A stretch of DNA of 64,000 nt from Edaphochlamys debaryana (GCA_016858145.1 JAEHOE010000100.1:186001-250000), one strand, 5' to 3'. Positions 24,106-36,900 are shown, counted from the stretch's first letter. Numbers and translations are program-made. The notes: generated by a model from the letters alone, not told the origin.

Positions 24106-25803
24106 GGCGGTGGGCAAGGGAGCAAGCGACGGGCAGACAGCGTGGAATGCAGCAGCGGTATAGAGTGCGTTACATCAGTGCCCAAGCGGTATGGGCGAGC
24201 AGTGCTGGTAGCCAGCACCACGGCGCCAGCAGCAGCAGGCCGTGAAGCTGCAGGTAGTGCGTGGTGGGGCGGCGCCGGAGGCCACCCGCCGGAGGTCGGG
24301 AGTCGGTCACCCCTGTCGGGAGTCAGCGGTTTGGCGGGGAGCGGCCCGCAGCAGCAGGGGGCGGAGCGGCCGGCCGTGCGTGAAGTGGCCGGGCGGCGGA
24401 GGCGGTGCGCCCGCTCTGGGGCAACATGCGGGTGGAGTGAGACAAGCCAAGCCATGCACGGTCAAGGAAGCTTGGGATGGTAGAGGGGCACGCAATGAGC
24501 GTGGAGGTTTTTATGCCGCAACTTTCTTTCTGATGCATGCAAGCAAGCAGAACACCGGGGTGGGATTTCAAAGTTATAGTGCCCGGCCATCCCGGCCCGG
24601 CGCCTTTGTGTCTTTATCCTTTGTCTGGTCCAAGCACGAGGGACTTGCCTGCGTCTGTACTTACCGTGAGCCTAACAAATTCAAGCACTATGATGGGATG
24701 AACGACTGTATCGCCTATGCGCGCTTACTCCATCTGGCATGTCGTACAAGCACACATTTATCATCATCTTTGACTCATCTAAGTATTTGCTGTGGAATGG
24801 CCATGTGTCGGTCTGTACGGAAGCGTGGCTGCCTCGCAGAGGCCCTCAGGGCTCTGGAACGATCTGTACACCACCTCTGTACCGCGGCTCTGGCATTTCC
24901 GTGGCCAACTGGTAGGTTTGAAGCTATTCCTTCAACCATCGGTGTGCGTATGTACTGTGCCACTCACAGCGCCTAGTAAAGGGGACTGAAAGGGACGCGG
25001 GGGAGGACAACAACCGCCACTCACCATGTGCCGGCGGAGGAGGAAGTGGAGGAGGAGGGCGAGACGGGCGGGGCTTTCTGCACTTTTGATGAAGCCGCTC
25101 CACGCCTCGGCTTCAACTGTTGCACACATTGTACATCATGCGGTATTTCCTTCTGAATTGACGACAAAGAGGTGGACAGCAGGCCGTCTTCGAAGTGGGA
25201 TAGCCGGACAGCGTTGGTGGCTTGCCCTCATGCCGAATCACAAGGTGGGGCAGCCTTCAGAGGCTGCAACAGGCCCAATCCGAGTGTAACCACAAGTCGG
25301 CTCAACAAAGGGGGGCGCGTGGCCTCAACCACCAACCACCAACCACAAGTGTGGGTGGGGACTGGGGAGATCAGAGGGTCGCAGGTGGGGGGAGGCGGGT
25401 AGGTGGCTGGGCGGCGGCCGGGCTCGAAACGGGTCGAGTCCCCCTCCCCCCGAGCCTCCCCGAGCAGCCCCAGGAGAAGAAAACAGATTTGGCCTCGCCG
25501 GAATCCCGCTGCCTCGTGGCGCGTGGAGTAGAGGAGAGGGGCGGCGGTCCGTTGAGGGTGGATGGCGTGGAAAGCTGGTTGTACTGCAGGGCACGCGCCG
25601 CATGGTCCAAACGCGTCGGCGTCGAGGCATGACAGCTAGCCTGCGGCTGCGTCATACTCGTCCGTCGCTACAGTGAATACCACAGCTAATAGCCTCTCAC
25701 CCATCCTGAGCTCGCGTGCACCTCTGCGGCTCAGTCCTTGAGCATCGCGACCTCCTCACCGAAGCTTGCGTAGCTGCCCAGCAACGCTGCTCGCAGCATC
25801 AGC
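24106..25803. other. Gene-free stretch: lipase 3' UTR and Psf3 promoter
   Basis: No exon series was recognised. A TGTAA occurs at 25285-25289, far from the lipase stop. The region between about 24490 and 25200 is noticeably less GC-rich. The stretch 24135-24420 is Ala/Gly-like GC-rich sequence without an open frame of interest. No repeats stand out. Confidence 0.5.
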
Positions 25804-26418
25804 ATGACAGACTATTGGAGCATGGATGCTGCCCTGGCCGAAGAGACGCTAGTCCCGACAAAGTTCAAGTATGGTGCGCTCGGCGTGGCCTCGGTCCTCG
25901 AGCCTGGTTCTGTTCGCAACGATGTCGAGGCTGGCGCGAAGGTGGAGATGCCGCTGTGGCTAGCTACGCAGCTTACTCGCCGAGGCATGACCACCTTCAG
26001 TCTGCCCGAAATTTACCACGAGCGCTACCGGCGTAAGCTTAACGCCGGTGCCGAGTGCATCAACCTCAAGGGGCGCGCACCTTACTTCTATGACGTCGGG
26101 AACAAGTGCAACGAGTTTCTCCAAGACCTGACCCTCTCTGCATTCCTCTCGCGCACCTACGCCACGCGCTACCGCGAGCTCGTGTCCAAGGGGCTGAGCA
26201 CGGTGTCAGGAGAGGCGATGCTGGAGCTGCAGAGCAAGCTGTCTCTGGAGGAGCTGGCGGTCTTCGAGGCGGGTCGGGACTCCGTGTCACGAGCGGAAAT
26301 GTGGTCCCGAGGCGCGCGGCCCCGTCGGGCAGCGGTCTACCTGCCCATCCGCAAGCGCGCCTCGGCAGGACGGGAGGAGGAGCAGCAGCGGGAAGCGCGG
26401 CAGCGGACCAACAAGTGA
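25804..26418 (+). CDS. PSF3: DNA replication complex GINS subunit Psf3
   Basis: A single exon of 204 aa, the usual length for Psf3 (GINS3). The N-terminal half has the family signature: MTDYWSMDAALAEETLVPTK, then GVASVLEPG, a KVEMPLWLATQL helix and ISO-type FSLPEIYHERYRRKL, followed by PYFYDVGNKC. GINS (Sld5-Psf1-Psf2-Psf3) joins Cdc45 and MCM2-7 in the replicative CMG helicase in the nucleus. The last 40 residues are a basic Arg/Ala/Glu/Gln tail. It is the only complete gene in the window without introns, and no partner GINS gene is nearby. The ATG at 25804 opens the conserved block directly, which supports the start. Confidence 0.9.
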   Translation: MTDYWSMDAALAEETLVPTKFKYGALGVASVLEPGSVRNDVEAGAKVEMPLWLATQLTRRGMTTFSLPEIYHERYRRKLNAGAECINLKGRAPYFYDVGNKCNEFLQDLTLSAFLSRTYATRYRELVSKGLSTVSGEAMLELQSKLSLEELAVFEAGRDSVSRAEMWSRGARPRRAAVYLPIRKRASAGREEEQQREARQRTNK

Positions 26419-26952
26419 GGGGCCGGGAGGAGGGGCCGTAGAGGCAACTGTGGGGGACGTGACGGACGGCGGACTGGCGGGCGGACACTCTAGGCGGTTG
26501 GGCAGTAGACAAGCTCGAGCAGCATTTATGACACGTGAGGGGCCACCTCGGCAGTCCTCGTCGAGCCAGGGGCGCATAAACGTAGGCAGGCGCGGGCCGA
26601 GCGGGGAGCACTCCCGGTGGGCGGGCCAGGCAGATAGGGCCGGGCCATGCGGGGCGCTAAGCCCGCTTGGAGGCGAACTGCCCGGCCAGGACCTTGGGAG
26701 AGCAGCGGTGACTTGACGCACGTGTGCACTGAGTATGACCGCAAGCATCTATGCATGTATTTATCGGGCTCATGTGGTACGCACATTCATCCTAGGCGTG
26801 GCTGTCTGGACTGTTTGGGTGAGGATGCGGGGAGAGGTCAAGGCCTGGTGGTTTTGGCGGTGGTTGGGCGAATGTCGGTGTGGGTCGGAGGGCCTCGGTG
26901 CCAGCGCAGAGGGGACCAGGGCAGGCCGAGGGTAGGGGACTCCCCATTGATG

Positions 26953-27016
26953 AGGTGCGCACGCAGCGCTGTCTGTGCCAGGTGTGCACGCAGCGCTGTC
27001 TGCGCCAGGTGCGCAC
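26953..27016. repeat. 27-bp tandem repeat, 2.4 copies
   Basis: The unit GGTGCGCACGCAGCGCTGTC plus TGTGCCA is repeated with two substitutions, and a third partial copy follows. Confidence 0.8.
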
Positions 27017-27168
27017 TGTACGGTGCGGGGCTTCCTTGGATGCAGCTATTGCATGTGCACGACGCCCCAAACTTGCCGGTCGAGAGCAAGAGGGCAGAGG
27101 GGTTGAGGTATGCCCGGGCGAGTAGGAGGGCGGCTGGTCCGGACCGCGCGCTTGATGAGGGCGCAGGC

Positions 27169-27173
27169 TGTAA
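27169..27173 (+). terminator. TGTAA poly(A) signal, possibly for Psf3
   Basis: TGTAA about 750 bases after the Psf3 stop. It is the first one noticed on this strand; the distance makes the assignment tentative. Confidence 0.35.
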
Positions 27174-27470
27174 GGATGATGCAGCGAGGCACCCCTTCTG
27201 GCCGGCCTCTGGACTCCGTGGGTCAGTGCATTCATGCGTGCGGGCACCACGGATGGGGCACGAGGGCACCCACCAGTAGGCCACCGTGTACTACCTTGGG
27301 AGAGCCAGCCTAGCCGGCTGACGTGCGGCGCTCACTCGCTGTGCGGGGTAGGGAGCGCTGGGCATAGCAGCACTGGTGGGCAGCCAGCTGTGCCAAGATA
27401 AAGGGATGAAGGCACTTGACGGAGGCTGCAGGCCACGCAGTAGCCTGCGCCTGGTCTCTGCACCGATCGG

Positions 27471-27586
27471 CTTGCTGGTGTGGTCAAGGGGCTTCAGCAT
27501 GCTTCTGCTCCTTACATGATATGAGGCTTGTATCACGAGGCTTCAACAGCTTCGACTTGCTGGTGTGGTCAAGGGGCTTGCAGCAT
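27471..27586. repeat. 30-bp direct repeat, two copies 85 bases apart
   Basis: CTTGCTGGTGTGGTCAAGGG followed by GCTT(G)CAGCAT is present at 27471-27500 and 27556-27586, differing by one inserted base. Confidence 0.85.
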
Positions 27587-29446
27587 GATTCCCCTGTCTT
27601 CCGGGCAGCCGGCCGCAGTGAGCAGTTTGCACGAGGGCACGGTCCAAGCGCACGGCCGCACCGTCGCTCGCACCCTGACGCCTAACCCCTCCGCCCGCAC
27701 CCCCTCGGCCCGTCGCTCGCACCCCCTCGGCCCTCGCTCGCTCAATAGAGTGCTGCACACCTTCAGGGGGCCCAATGCCGAACCCTTCCCCCGACCCAAA
27801 TCACGACCCCCGCCCAGATTGACCGTACCGCAACAGGCCCGGGCATGGCAGGGCCCAGTCCAGTCAAAACTGCAAGAGCAATTCCCACGTAACGTACACC
27901 TCGACCAGTACCCTGTCCCCTCTCCCCTGTGTCCCTGTCCCGGCGTCCAAACCCCACGCACCACGGGCCAAGCCGCCACGGGTGTCGGCCACACCGGCAT
28001 CCCTCACCACCCAGTACACCCCAGTACGGCGCCAGGGTCGCCCGCTGCACACCCCTTATGACTTCGGTAGGTACGGGAGGGTGCCATGTCCAGAAGGGGC
28101 AGCCCCGGACAGGACTCGCAATCCCCAAGTCCCAGAACCCCGTGAATCCCAAGTTAGACAAGCAAGTGAAGCAAGGAAACGGTACAGAGCACGGCACACG
28201 CCCGGTCTCAGTTCGGGGGCCCAGAGATTCCGGCGCGCCAAGAGGCAATGCGCCCCTTGCTCCCCGAAGCCCAGACCCCGGCCGCCCCGAAGGACCCAAC
28301 AAGCCCCAGTGTTCAGACCCCAGAACCGTGACCAGCCCTGACAAGGAGCATCACTTTCCCCAATTAACGATCTGACGGCCAGTGTTCACCAATGTGCAAC
28401 AACTCCAGCTCTCTTCATGCCTCGAGGCCTCGCCTCCACCGCATCTCACGGCACACTCGACGCCCCCTCATGCAAGCTCCCGATCTCTCCCGTACCGTAC
28501 GTGTACAACGAGGTCCTCGCAAGGCCCCCAAGCAATAAGTCACAACCTCACGCTCCGCGCTCCATGATCACCCCTCCCGACTGCATCAATATGCAGTAGC
28601 ATACGACCTTGCCTCACGATGTGTTGAACCCGTGTTGGTTACCCGTCATATGACAGCAGCACACGGTAACCCCCGCTCCACCTCGCCCCAGTCGTTGCAG
28701 ACCCAAGGACGCACGTCCGGCAGTCCCGGCGCTGCCGTACCGCCCTCGCCCGGCTCCATAATCTGTGGCCACACAAAGCCTTGTTCCAATTGCAAAAAGG
28801 CCATTGAAGGTGTGGAGGCAATACTAGAGGCCGCTCAGGGCCGTTGTAGCACCAGAAGCCCGCTGGCCCGCCCCGCATCCGAACCTCGCCCTGCAACCCC
28901 CCCAAAACAAGAAGAATGAGAAGTTTTGCGTGCTGACCCGTTTTCCCAGCCCTTGGACGACCCGCGCCTTCAATGGCTGCCCTTGCGGCTGCCGTACAGG
29001 CCCAGCCGGGCCCAGCCTACCGGCTGCAAGTTGGCGGATCGCGGAAACTCCCTGGGCCCACACCATTCACGCACACCTTCAAGCCGCGACTGCAGGTACT
29101 GGCGACCAACCCCCTCGAGACCCATCACGAGGCGCGACCTCTCCGCGGAGACGATACCCCGCTGGTCGGCAGCGCCTGACGCGGCAGCAAGCGCCCCTCC
29201 CCACTGGCCACGTTTCCCCGCGTCCCAACAAGCGGTTGCTTTCGCCTCGCACCTGCACGTCTGAGCCCGAGACCGTGCCCGTGCGCCCTGCCCTGACCGG
29301 GGCTGTGGGAAGCAGCGGCTGGCCGTGGCGCGACCCTCACCGCCCGTGTGGCCCTCCCCGGCCGGGGCTGCGGGAGCCACCGCCTGACTGGAGCAAGGCC
29401 GGGAGAGCCTGGCAGACAGCGGCCGCCCGTGGCAACCCGGCAGCCC

Positions 29447-32400
29447 TCAGCGCCCCGACGCCGCCGCCTGCCTCCGGGCCATGCTGCGGGTGGTCACGCC
29501 CAACGCGACGCCGCTGGCGGCGGCGGCGGCATGCTCCGTCGCAAGCTTGGCGGCGCCGCCAGCGGCGGCGGCGGCGGAGGCCGTGCCGGCGGCGGCGGGG
29601 GCGGCGGCGGCGTGGCGGGCCAGGGTGGCGGCGGACTGGTCGACGTCGCCGTCATCGACGGAGGCCAGCGCAGCGGGTCGTACGGCGTCCGAGTCAGCGG
29701 TGAGGTGGCGGCGGCTGCCGGTGACGTCATCGCCGTACATCGCTGTGCGCATCACGGACGTCTGGCCGTACGGCACCTGCTGGTCGCCGTGCGGTGCGTG
29801 TCGCGCGTGCTGCGCCGCCATTGCCGCTGCCTCCGCCGCCGAGGAAGCCGAACCGTCGCCACCGCAGCCGCCGCCGCCGCCGCCGCTGCTGCTGATGGTG
29901 ACGCTGCTGCTGCCCGCCCGACTGACAGACACGGCCGACGGCGAGTCAGACATGGAGCCGGCGGGCGCCTGCAGGGAGCCCCACGAGGCCAGGCTGTCCG
30001 TACGGCCGTCCGTACGGCCACGTGCCTTGCCGCCCTTGACCCCCACGTGCCCCTCCGCCAGGGACACGTGGGCCACGGCCCCCGTGGGTACGGCAATAGG
30101 TACGGAGGCGGCGGCCCGGGCCGAGTCGAGCCAGGTGAGGGTGAGGCCGGCGATGTGGTCGGCGGCGGCGGCGCTCTGGCGGTGGGAGGTGCAGAAGGCG
30201 TGGCGGAGGTCGGGGTGCCACGTGGCCTATAGCGGGAGGATGGAGCGGGGGTAGCGAAGATGAGAAGGCGGCGGGAGAGGCCCGCAGAGAATACGGCTGC
30301 CGTACGCCTTCCGCATAATGGCTGCCGTACCTGCAGCCCCGGCACCCTGTCGCACATGGCGTCGTACTGCTCCCTCGACATCCACGTGTCAGCCTGGGGG
30401 GTGGGAGTGGGCAAGGGGGGGAGGGGGGTAAGGAGTAGGGCAAGGAGAGGACACGGGCGTCAAAGAATTTGGCGGTGCTCAAGAGGCATGAGCGCGCCCC
30501 CGCATAGGCCCCGCCCTCAACACGCGTCGCCCCCGAAAGCACGGCCCAAAGCCCCTTCGCCGACCTCGCCACCCGCACCCCACCACGCCCAGCGCGGCGA
30601 CCTCGCACCCCAAAACACGTGAACCCCCCCCCCCTCAACCCGCAACCCCGCCCAAAGCCCCACACCCCCCCGAGCCCCCTCACCTCGCACCCCCGGCCGC
30701 CCCCCCCCCCCCCGAGCCCCCTCACCTCGCACCCCATGACGTGCAGCCGTCCCCCCAGCTCCCCCAGCAGCCCCCAGTCCCAGGGCCGAGACAGGTCCCT
30801 GAACTCCCAGCCGGCCAGGTAGAAGGCCTGGGGGGTGGGGGGGTGGGGGGGTTGCGGAGGGGTGAAACGTGATGACATGGAAACCGGACGTGGGAATGAA
30901 GTGCGGGATCGGGGAAGTGTGGTAGAAGGCCTGGGGGGGGAGGAGGGGGAGTTTGAGCTGTTGCGGGATCGCGTTCAGAGGGGTAGGGGGGTTGCATGTT
31001 GCAGAAAGTGTGGGAGTTGGGGTTTGAGAGGGGGATGAGGGGCGGAGGGCAGTTGGCAATTGAGAGGGGGGTGAGAGGGGGCGCCAGGTTAAAGGCCTGG
31101 GAACGGGATAGGAGGGCGAGGTTAAGGGTGTGGGCAGATGTGTCGGCGTGTGCGCAACCTAAGACGAGCGGGTGTGAATGTGGGGCGGCTGCCGGCGAGA
31201 TGCAAGGGAATCCGGCATGTGCTTCACGCTCACCTGTCGTACGGTTTTCCGTACAAGCAGCCGGGCCGTGAGCTCCTGGGCGTGGGGGTCCATGGCTGCG
31301 GCCGAGGTTGGGGGATGGGGGGCGGGGGGTGGGGGGCCGGGGGCCCGGGTGAGGGAACGGCTTCAAGCTCACCAGTAGCTCACCTCTTCCTCTTGCCCTT
31401 TCGGTGCCTGCCGGATTCTAAAACCCCCCCGCCCCCCTCGATCCCTGCACCTCCCATCCTCCCCCCGTACCTGCGTTCAGCCGTACGAAGCCAAGCGTGA
31501 GGGCCCAGGGCAGTGACGTCACCAGGGCGCCCACCCACCCCAGCAGCTCGTACCTGACAGGGGGCGGAGAGGGAGAGGGGGTGAGGGGGCGAGGCGGGGA
31601 AGGAGTCAAGGCGGGTTGCGTGCCAATAACCCCGTTCACACAGGCCGGCGTCCTCTTCAGTAAGGAGACGCCGCAGAGGGGCATGGGCACTTCTTCCGTC
31701 CGTTGATATGATCGGCTCACTGCTTCATAAGCCAAGTTTCCGAGCCGCGGCGAGGCGCTGTGCCACCCCGGAACTCACATATGCATATCTCGGCAGTCTC
31801 GGCAAACCCCGCTGTCCCGCCCCGGCGCCCAAACCCCTTCGCCCCAGACGGAGGCCTCACCAGGGCGCGATGGCCCTCAGCCGCCGCTGCCGCGCGTTGC
31901 CCGGGAAGTTGGTCTCGAAGAAGGGAAACACCGCCACGATCTGGGGGGGGAGGGAGGGGGAGGGGGGAGGATAGGCAGTTGAGGGTCGATGTGAGGGGCG
32001 GAACGGCGGGGAAAGGCATGGCGGAGAAGAGAGGGAGATGAGGGCAGTGCCCCGGTTTTGCCCCGTGGGAATCTGGCCACTCCCGCCCCCGCCCGCTGGG
32101 GAACAGAGGGTGGGAGGGATGCTGCCCACTCCTGCCCCCGCCCACGACCGTGCCCAACCCGCCCTCAGCCCGCCCCTCTGTTGCGTCCCCGTTGCGACCC
32201 TTCCAGGCCCTCCTTCGCCCCCCCACCCCACCCCCACACACACCTTGACGATGCGCGGCAGCTGCCCCGCCCTCTGCGCCTGCACCAGTCCCGGGAAGCA
32301 CTCGGGGGCGCCCCGGAGCCCCTCCAGAGCAGCCACGGACTGGAGTTGGGAGGGCGCAGGCAGGGAGGGGTTTGGAAGACGGAGTTCGGGTGGGCAGTTG

Positions 32401-33575
32401 CAGATGGCTGACGCCACATCGAAACCCTCCGGCCGTGTCCCTGAGGACCCAGATGTCGCTTTCCAACTCCTCTCCCTTCCGCCTTCGCCCTTCCCGCTCC
32501 TCCTCCCTGTTCCCTGCCGCCCCCTCCGCCCCCCCCCCACACACCTTGACCGCCATGCACGCCCCGATCGAGTGCCCCACCAGCACCACCGGCGGACGCC
32601 CCGGCAGCAGCACGTGCTCCCGCAGGAAGGCCAGCTTGTGGTCAATCTGCTCTTGCAGGCTCCACATCTGCCGTAAGATTTTGCAAGAAAGAGTGACGTA
32701 GGGAGGGGGGGACGGGGAAGGGGAGGGGAGGACAGAATGATGGATGGTGTATGCGTGTGCTGGGGGTTGGAAGAGAGCAGGGGGCGGGATGTTTCGGAAG
32801 GGGGGTGTTTCACGACCCTTGAGCGTGATGCAGCCCCCATCCCCTTCGCCAAGCCCCATGCCCCAAGCCTCCTTATCATCCCGTCGCGACGCACCCGCCC
32901 GCCGTGCTCCGTCTCCGCGTCGTGGCCCGCGTGCGTGACCGCCAGTACGTCTGCCGTACCGCCCAGCCTGTCGTACAGAGCCGCCATGAAGGGTTTGAAG
33001 TACTGCGCGCTGCCCGGGTTGCCCGGGAAGACCACCACTTGGAGCACGGGGCTGCCTGCAGGGTGGGGGGGGGGAGGAGGGGAGGAAGGAGTGTGCGCAG
33101 GGGGGATTGGGGGATGGGGAAGATTGTGTGCAGGGGAGGGCAGCGCGGTGCATGCTCGGTGGGGTGGGGTGGCGGGGTAAGGGGGGCGACTTGGGCAGTG
33201 GCATGGTGTGAATTGGAAGGAATGCCAGCGTGGCCTCGGGGACCACGCAGCAGCTGGGAACTACGTCAATCGCCTCAAGGTTGAATCCCTTCATGCCCAG
33301 ACACCGGCAACCCGCGGAAAGGACGCGGTGCCCGCTCAGCAGACGGCTTGGAAACTCATGGAAGGACGGTCGGCAGAGGCCGCGCCGTGCCCTCTAACGC
33401 CCCCCTAGTAGCACTCAAGCGGCAATTGAAAGGCGGAGAGGGTGCCGGCCAGCCGCGAGGCCGCGTGGTGTAGGCGTTTCAGGACCAGTCGCTCACCCTT
33501 GGCGTCGATGCCAAGCAGCTCCGTGTCCACCCCGCCAACAGCGCATATGCGCTGCCAGATGTTAGCGTCAAGCAT
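29447..33575 (-). CDS. LDAH-type lipid-droplet-associated hydrolase with long C-terminal extension
   Basis: Ten exons (33497-33575, 32895-33055, 32545-32667, 32244-32339, 31861-31940, 31471-31553, 31234-31295, 30726-30827, 30331-30393, 29447-30226) give 542 aa. The alpha/beta-hydrolase core of LDAH (C2orf43, DUF2305) is complete in about 315 residues. It shows VVVFPGNPGSAQYFKPFM, THAGHD, SLQEQIDHKLAFL, VVLVGHSIGA (nucleophile near Ser113), VAVFPFFETNF, ADTW (Asp near 264) and DLRHAF (His near 292). The family acts on lipid droplets and influences triacylglycerol or sterol-ester turnover; its exact substrate is debated. From about residue 320 to the stop lies an Ala/Ser/Gly-rich tail without known domains, unlike the compact relatives. 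ATG 33575 is chosen because exon 1 (WQRICAVGGVDTELLGIDAK) joins exon 2 in phase. It is divergent with the bS18 gene. Confidence 0.85.
30600..30736 (-). repeat. Donor-region repeat, LDAH intron 8
   Basis: On the minus strand, GGGGTGCGAG|GTGAGGGGGC is present at the true exon end (30726) and again about 50 bases downstream. A third partial TTTTGGGGTGCGAGG lies near 30605. Confidence 0.8.
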
Positions 33576-33913
33576 GGCTACTAAGCTTGTCAGCGCGCCT
33601 TCCAAGGCAACCGGCGCGCGCAAGTGGAGTCACTCGCGCGTTGCTCTCTGTTGGTGTGTGACCATAAATATGAAGCTGCGTTTGATACGTCTGGTCGCGT
33701 TGGGTCGCGAGTGTGTCGGAAGGTGCGAGCGGCGCATGCCGTGAATAGCATCGTGCACATACCCGGGCACCGCTGCACCAGCATCGCGAAGACTGCAACG
33801 CAAGGAAGTATAGCTTGACCTGCGCAAAAGAGTTGCCAGCTGCGCGTGCACATTTCGGGGAACTCCTCGCTCGTTAGCTGCGGCTCACCGCTCTACCAAC
33901 TTATCGTGCACCG
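33576..33913. promoter_or_regulatory. Shared divergent promoter, LDAH / bS18
   Basis: 338 bases separate the two start codons. The middle (33650-33700) is AT-richer, with an ATAAATATGAAG stretch that could serve a core promoter on either strand. No further element was identified. Confidence 0.5.
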
Positions 33914-36900
33914 ATGACACGACTAGGCGGCGCTCTGCGGGCGCTCGCCAGCGCGGGCGTGCACCATCCGATGCAGCGGCTCGCCGGGCCATGCGGGTCC
34001 TGCACGCCGCTGCAAATGCTCAACAGCTCAACAGCACAAACCGGAGGATGGACAGCCGCGGTCTCGGCCCTGTGCCGGCTGGCTTCGCATCCATCACAGC
34101 GCAGTTTCGCGGCCTCTGCGGACGACAAGGCCCGCGATGGGACGGAGGCGGGGCCGGGGCCTGCGTCTGAGGGGCCGGCCAGCACGCCGAGCCTCGCGGA
34201 GCTGCTCCAAGGTGCGCCAAAGGCCGGGTCCGGGGGTAGGGGTTGGGGGCGTGGAGGGGGCGAGTTCTTGGCTAAGGCGGCTGTACAGGACTGTACAGGA
34301 ATTGTAGGAGGGCGCAGGAATCGTTGTCGGGGGCGGGTCTTGAAAAGGGACTGTCGGGGTACAGGGGGCGGGTACACGCAGGGGGTGAGGCTATATCGCC
34401 GGTTGCTACCTAGCGTCACGAACCTCCCCGGGCGCGGAAGCGTTGGGCTATGCCGCATAGCCTATGCTAGGCTCCAAGGTGCCACTTGGTGCCGGGGCCG
34501 GGGGTAGGGGGCGGGGGCGTGGCGGGGGCGGGTTCTGGGGTAATGCAGCTGTCTGTCGACAGGGATGCACGGGAATGGCAGGAGGGCGCAGTGACCGTTG
34601 CCGGCGGCCTTGAGGAGGGACTGTTGGGGTATAGGGGTCGGGGGCGTGTAGGGGGTGAGGCTATGCTATATCGCCGGTTGCTACCTAGCGTCACGAAGCT
34701 CCCCCGGCCGACGAGGGGCGAGGAGGGGAAGAGGCGCCAGGAGCAGAGTCAAAGGCAGCCTTACCGGACCACCCCCGGCGCGGAAGCGCGTGGCAAAGCG
34801 GGACCCGAGCCCCGGGGGCGGGCCTGTGTCGATCGGGCCGCACAGACCTTGCTAGCATCCAAGCGGGGTCGCACGGGGGACCCTCCAGCGGAGGGCCCTC
34901 CACAGCAGTCCGTTGTCCGCGGGCCTCCAGGAGGGGCCGCTGCGAAAGTGGGGATGGGCCGGCCGCCCGGGGAGCAGGGGCTTGCTTGCCGCCTTTGCCC
35001 CCCGAGTTCTCTCCCTTTTCAGGCACAGCCCCCCTCCCTTCCTCCCTTGCCTCCCCTCGTTGTCCACACGTGGGCCCCCCCAAGTCTCCCCTTCACACCC
35101 CCACCGCTGAGGGTCATGACCACCCCTTGTCCCACCCCCACCCCCCGCAACAGCCTCCGGCAGCCGTCTGGCGGAGGGCGGCGCCGCCCAGCTGGCAAAC
35201 ATGGATGCCGATCTGGCGGCGGCTGCCGTACAGGCCCGGCTCCGGGCGGCGCTCGGATCCGGACCCGAGTCCGCATCTGCAGAATCCGAGCCCGGAACTT
35301 CGGATGCGTTGGATGCGGCGGCGGCGGATTCGGGGGCGGATCCGGATGCCCCCGTGACAGCTGGCCAGAAGCTGCGTCACGCGCGGTACGGCTACGCGGC
35401 GCTCGGTGGATCCATCCCTGATCCAGCCCCGTCATCCGCATCCATCGGCACGCCCGGGGCGTCCGGATCCATGCTGGATCTGGTGGGCCGGATCCAGGCC
35501 TCGAGCCCTCGGATCAACCCCAAGCGCAGGTTCCAGCCGGGGGAGACGTACGAGCCGCAGGTACGAACGAAGGCGCCGGGCCCCTGGCGGTTGGGTCGTG
35601 AGGGAGGAGGATGCGGACAGAAGGGCACGGGGCGGGGTGAGATCCCCTGCACACCAGGTCTGGGGAAGGCATGCGAAGGCATGCGATTGATCATCGTATC
35701 GTATCTGTAACTGCTGCCGCTGCCACTGGCCTTCTGCGGGTGGGGTGTGGGGGTGCGGGTGGAATGTCACGGCCGTACGGGGCACGGATGGGTTGGGGGC
35801 AGGCTGCGGGTGCGGACGGAAGCTCTCAGCGGGAAGCTCAAGCCGGGGAGCTTCCGTGTATCACTGGGCAGGGATCTGCAGCTGCTGCTGCTGCTGCTGC
35901 CACCGAGCGCTTTCTCGGCGCTCTGTCCCCTTCATCCCTGCTGACCCCCTGCGCGTCCCGCCTCGATTCCCTCTGCCCCCCCCCCCAGGACCTCAACCCC
36001 TACGCCCCCCGCACCGGCTCCGACCGCCGCCGCCGCAACGCCCTGGGCGCCCCCCGGCCCTCGGCCGAGGAGGTCTTGCAGGTAAGAGGGAGGGGGGCGG
36101 GAGGGGAAGGGGAAGGGGGGGTGATCTTTGACGGGTTAGAGTTTGGAGAGGTCAGATGGTGAGGCGGCAGCCAGGGAGCCCGATGCGGAGGGGAAGGGGG
36201 AAGGGGAGAGCGAGAGGGGAGGGGGAGGTGAAGGGAGGGGGGGAGAGGGGAAGGGGAAGCGGGATGAGGGGAGGCAAGAGAGCGGGAGCGGGGAGGGAGC
36301 CAGAGACACCGAGGGAGGGAGGGGGGGGGCAGGGGGAGGTCTTGCAGGCACGAGACGAGCGGGGAGGGGAGGCGGGGCGGAGAAGGGGTCAGACACCAAG
36401 GGGCTAAACCAAGCAACGAATCCCCACCTTCCCCAGCCCACTCCCTCCCCCCCAGTAACAACTAGACGCTCTCCCGCTTATCAGCTTCAAACACGCCCTC
36501 CCCCCCCCCCCCTGCAGAAGGCCGACTTCAAGAACGCGGCCTTCCTGTCCTCCTGGTTCCTCACTCCCGCGGGCAGGATCGCGCCGCGCACGACCACGCG
36601 GCTGCCCGTGGCGCTGCACCAGTGAGCTTACGGGGGGGCGGGCGGGGTTGAGGGAAGGGGGAATGGAGTTTTGGTGCAGTGGTGCGCAGGGTTCTGCACG
36701 CCGCCCTGGAAGGCCCTACCGCCCTGCCCCCTCCCACGCCACCCCCCTACAACCTCCTCCACGCCCCCTACCCCCGGCTCCCACCCCCCCCTCCCAGGCG
36801 CGTCTCCCGCCACATCCGCCTGGCCCGGCACCTGGCCCTCATACCGGGGGAGTCCCGCCTCGATAAGGCCCACCTGCCGCGGCTGAGGGCACAGGAGCTG

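Larger units (their letters stand above)
26419..29446. other. Gene-free stretch of 3 kb with small repeats
   Basis: This holds the 3' UTR of Psf3 (TGTAA at 27169) and that of the LDAH-type gene. No exon series was recognised on either strand. Open frames here have Pro/Ser/Arg-rich chance composition. It contains a 27-base tandem repeat near 26953, a 30-base direct repeat at 27471 and 27556, and a CGCACC/CTCGGCC simple-repeat run near 27650-27745. Confidence 0.5.
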
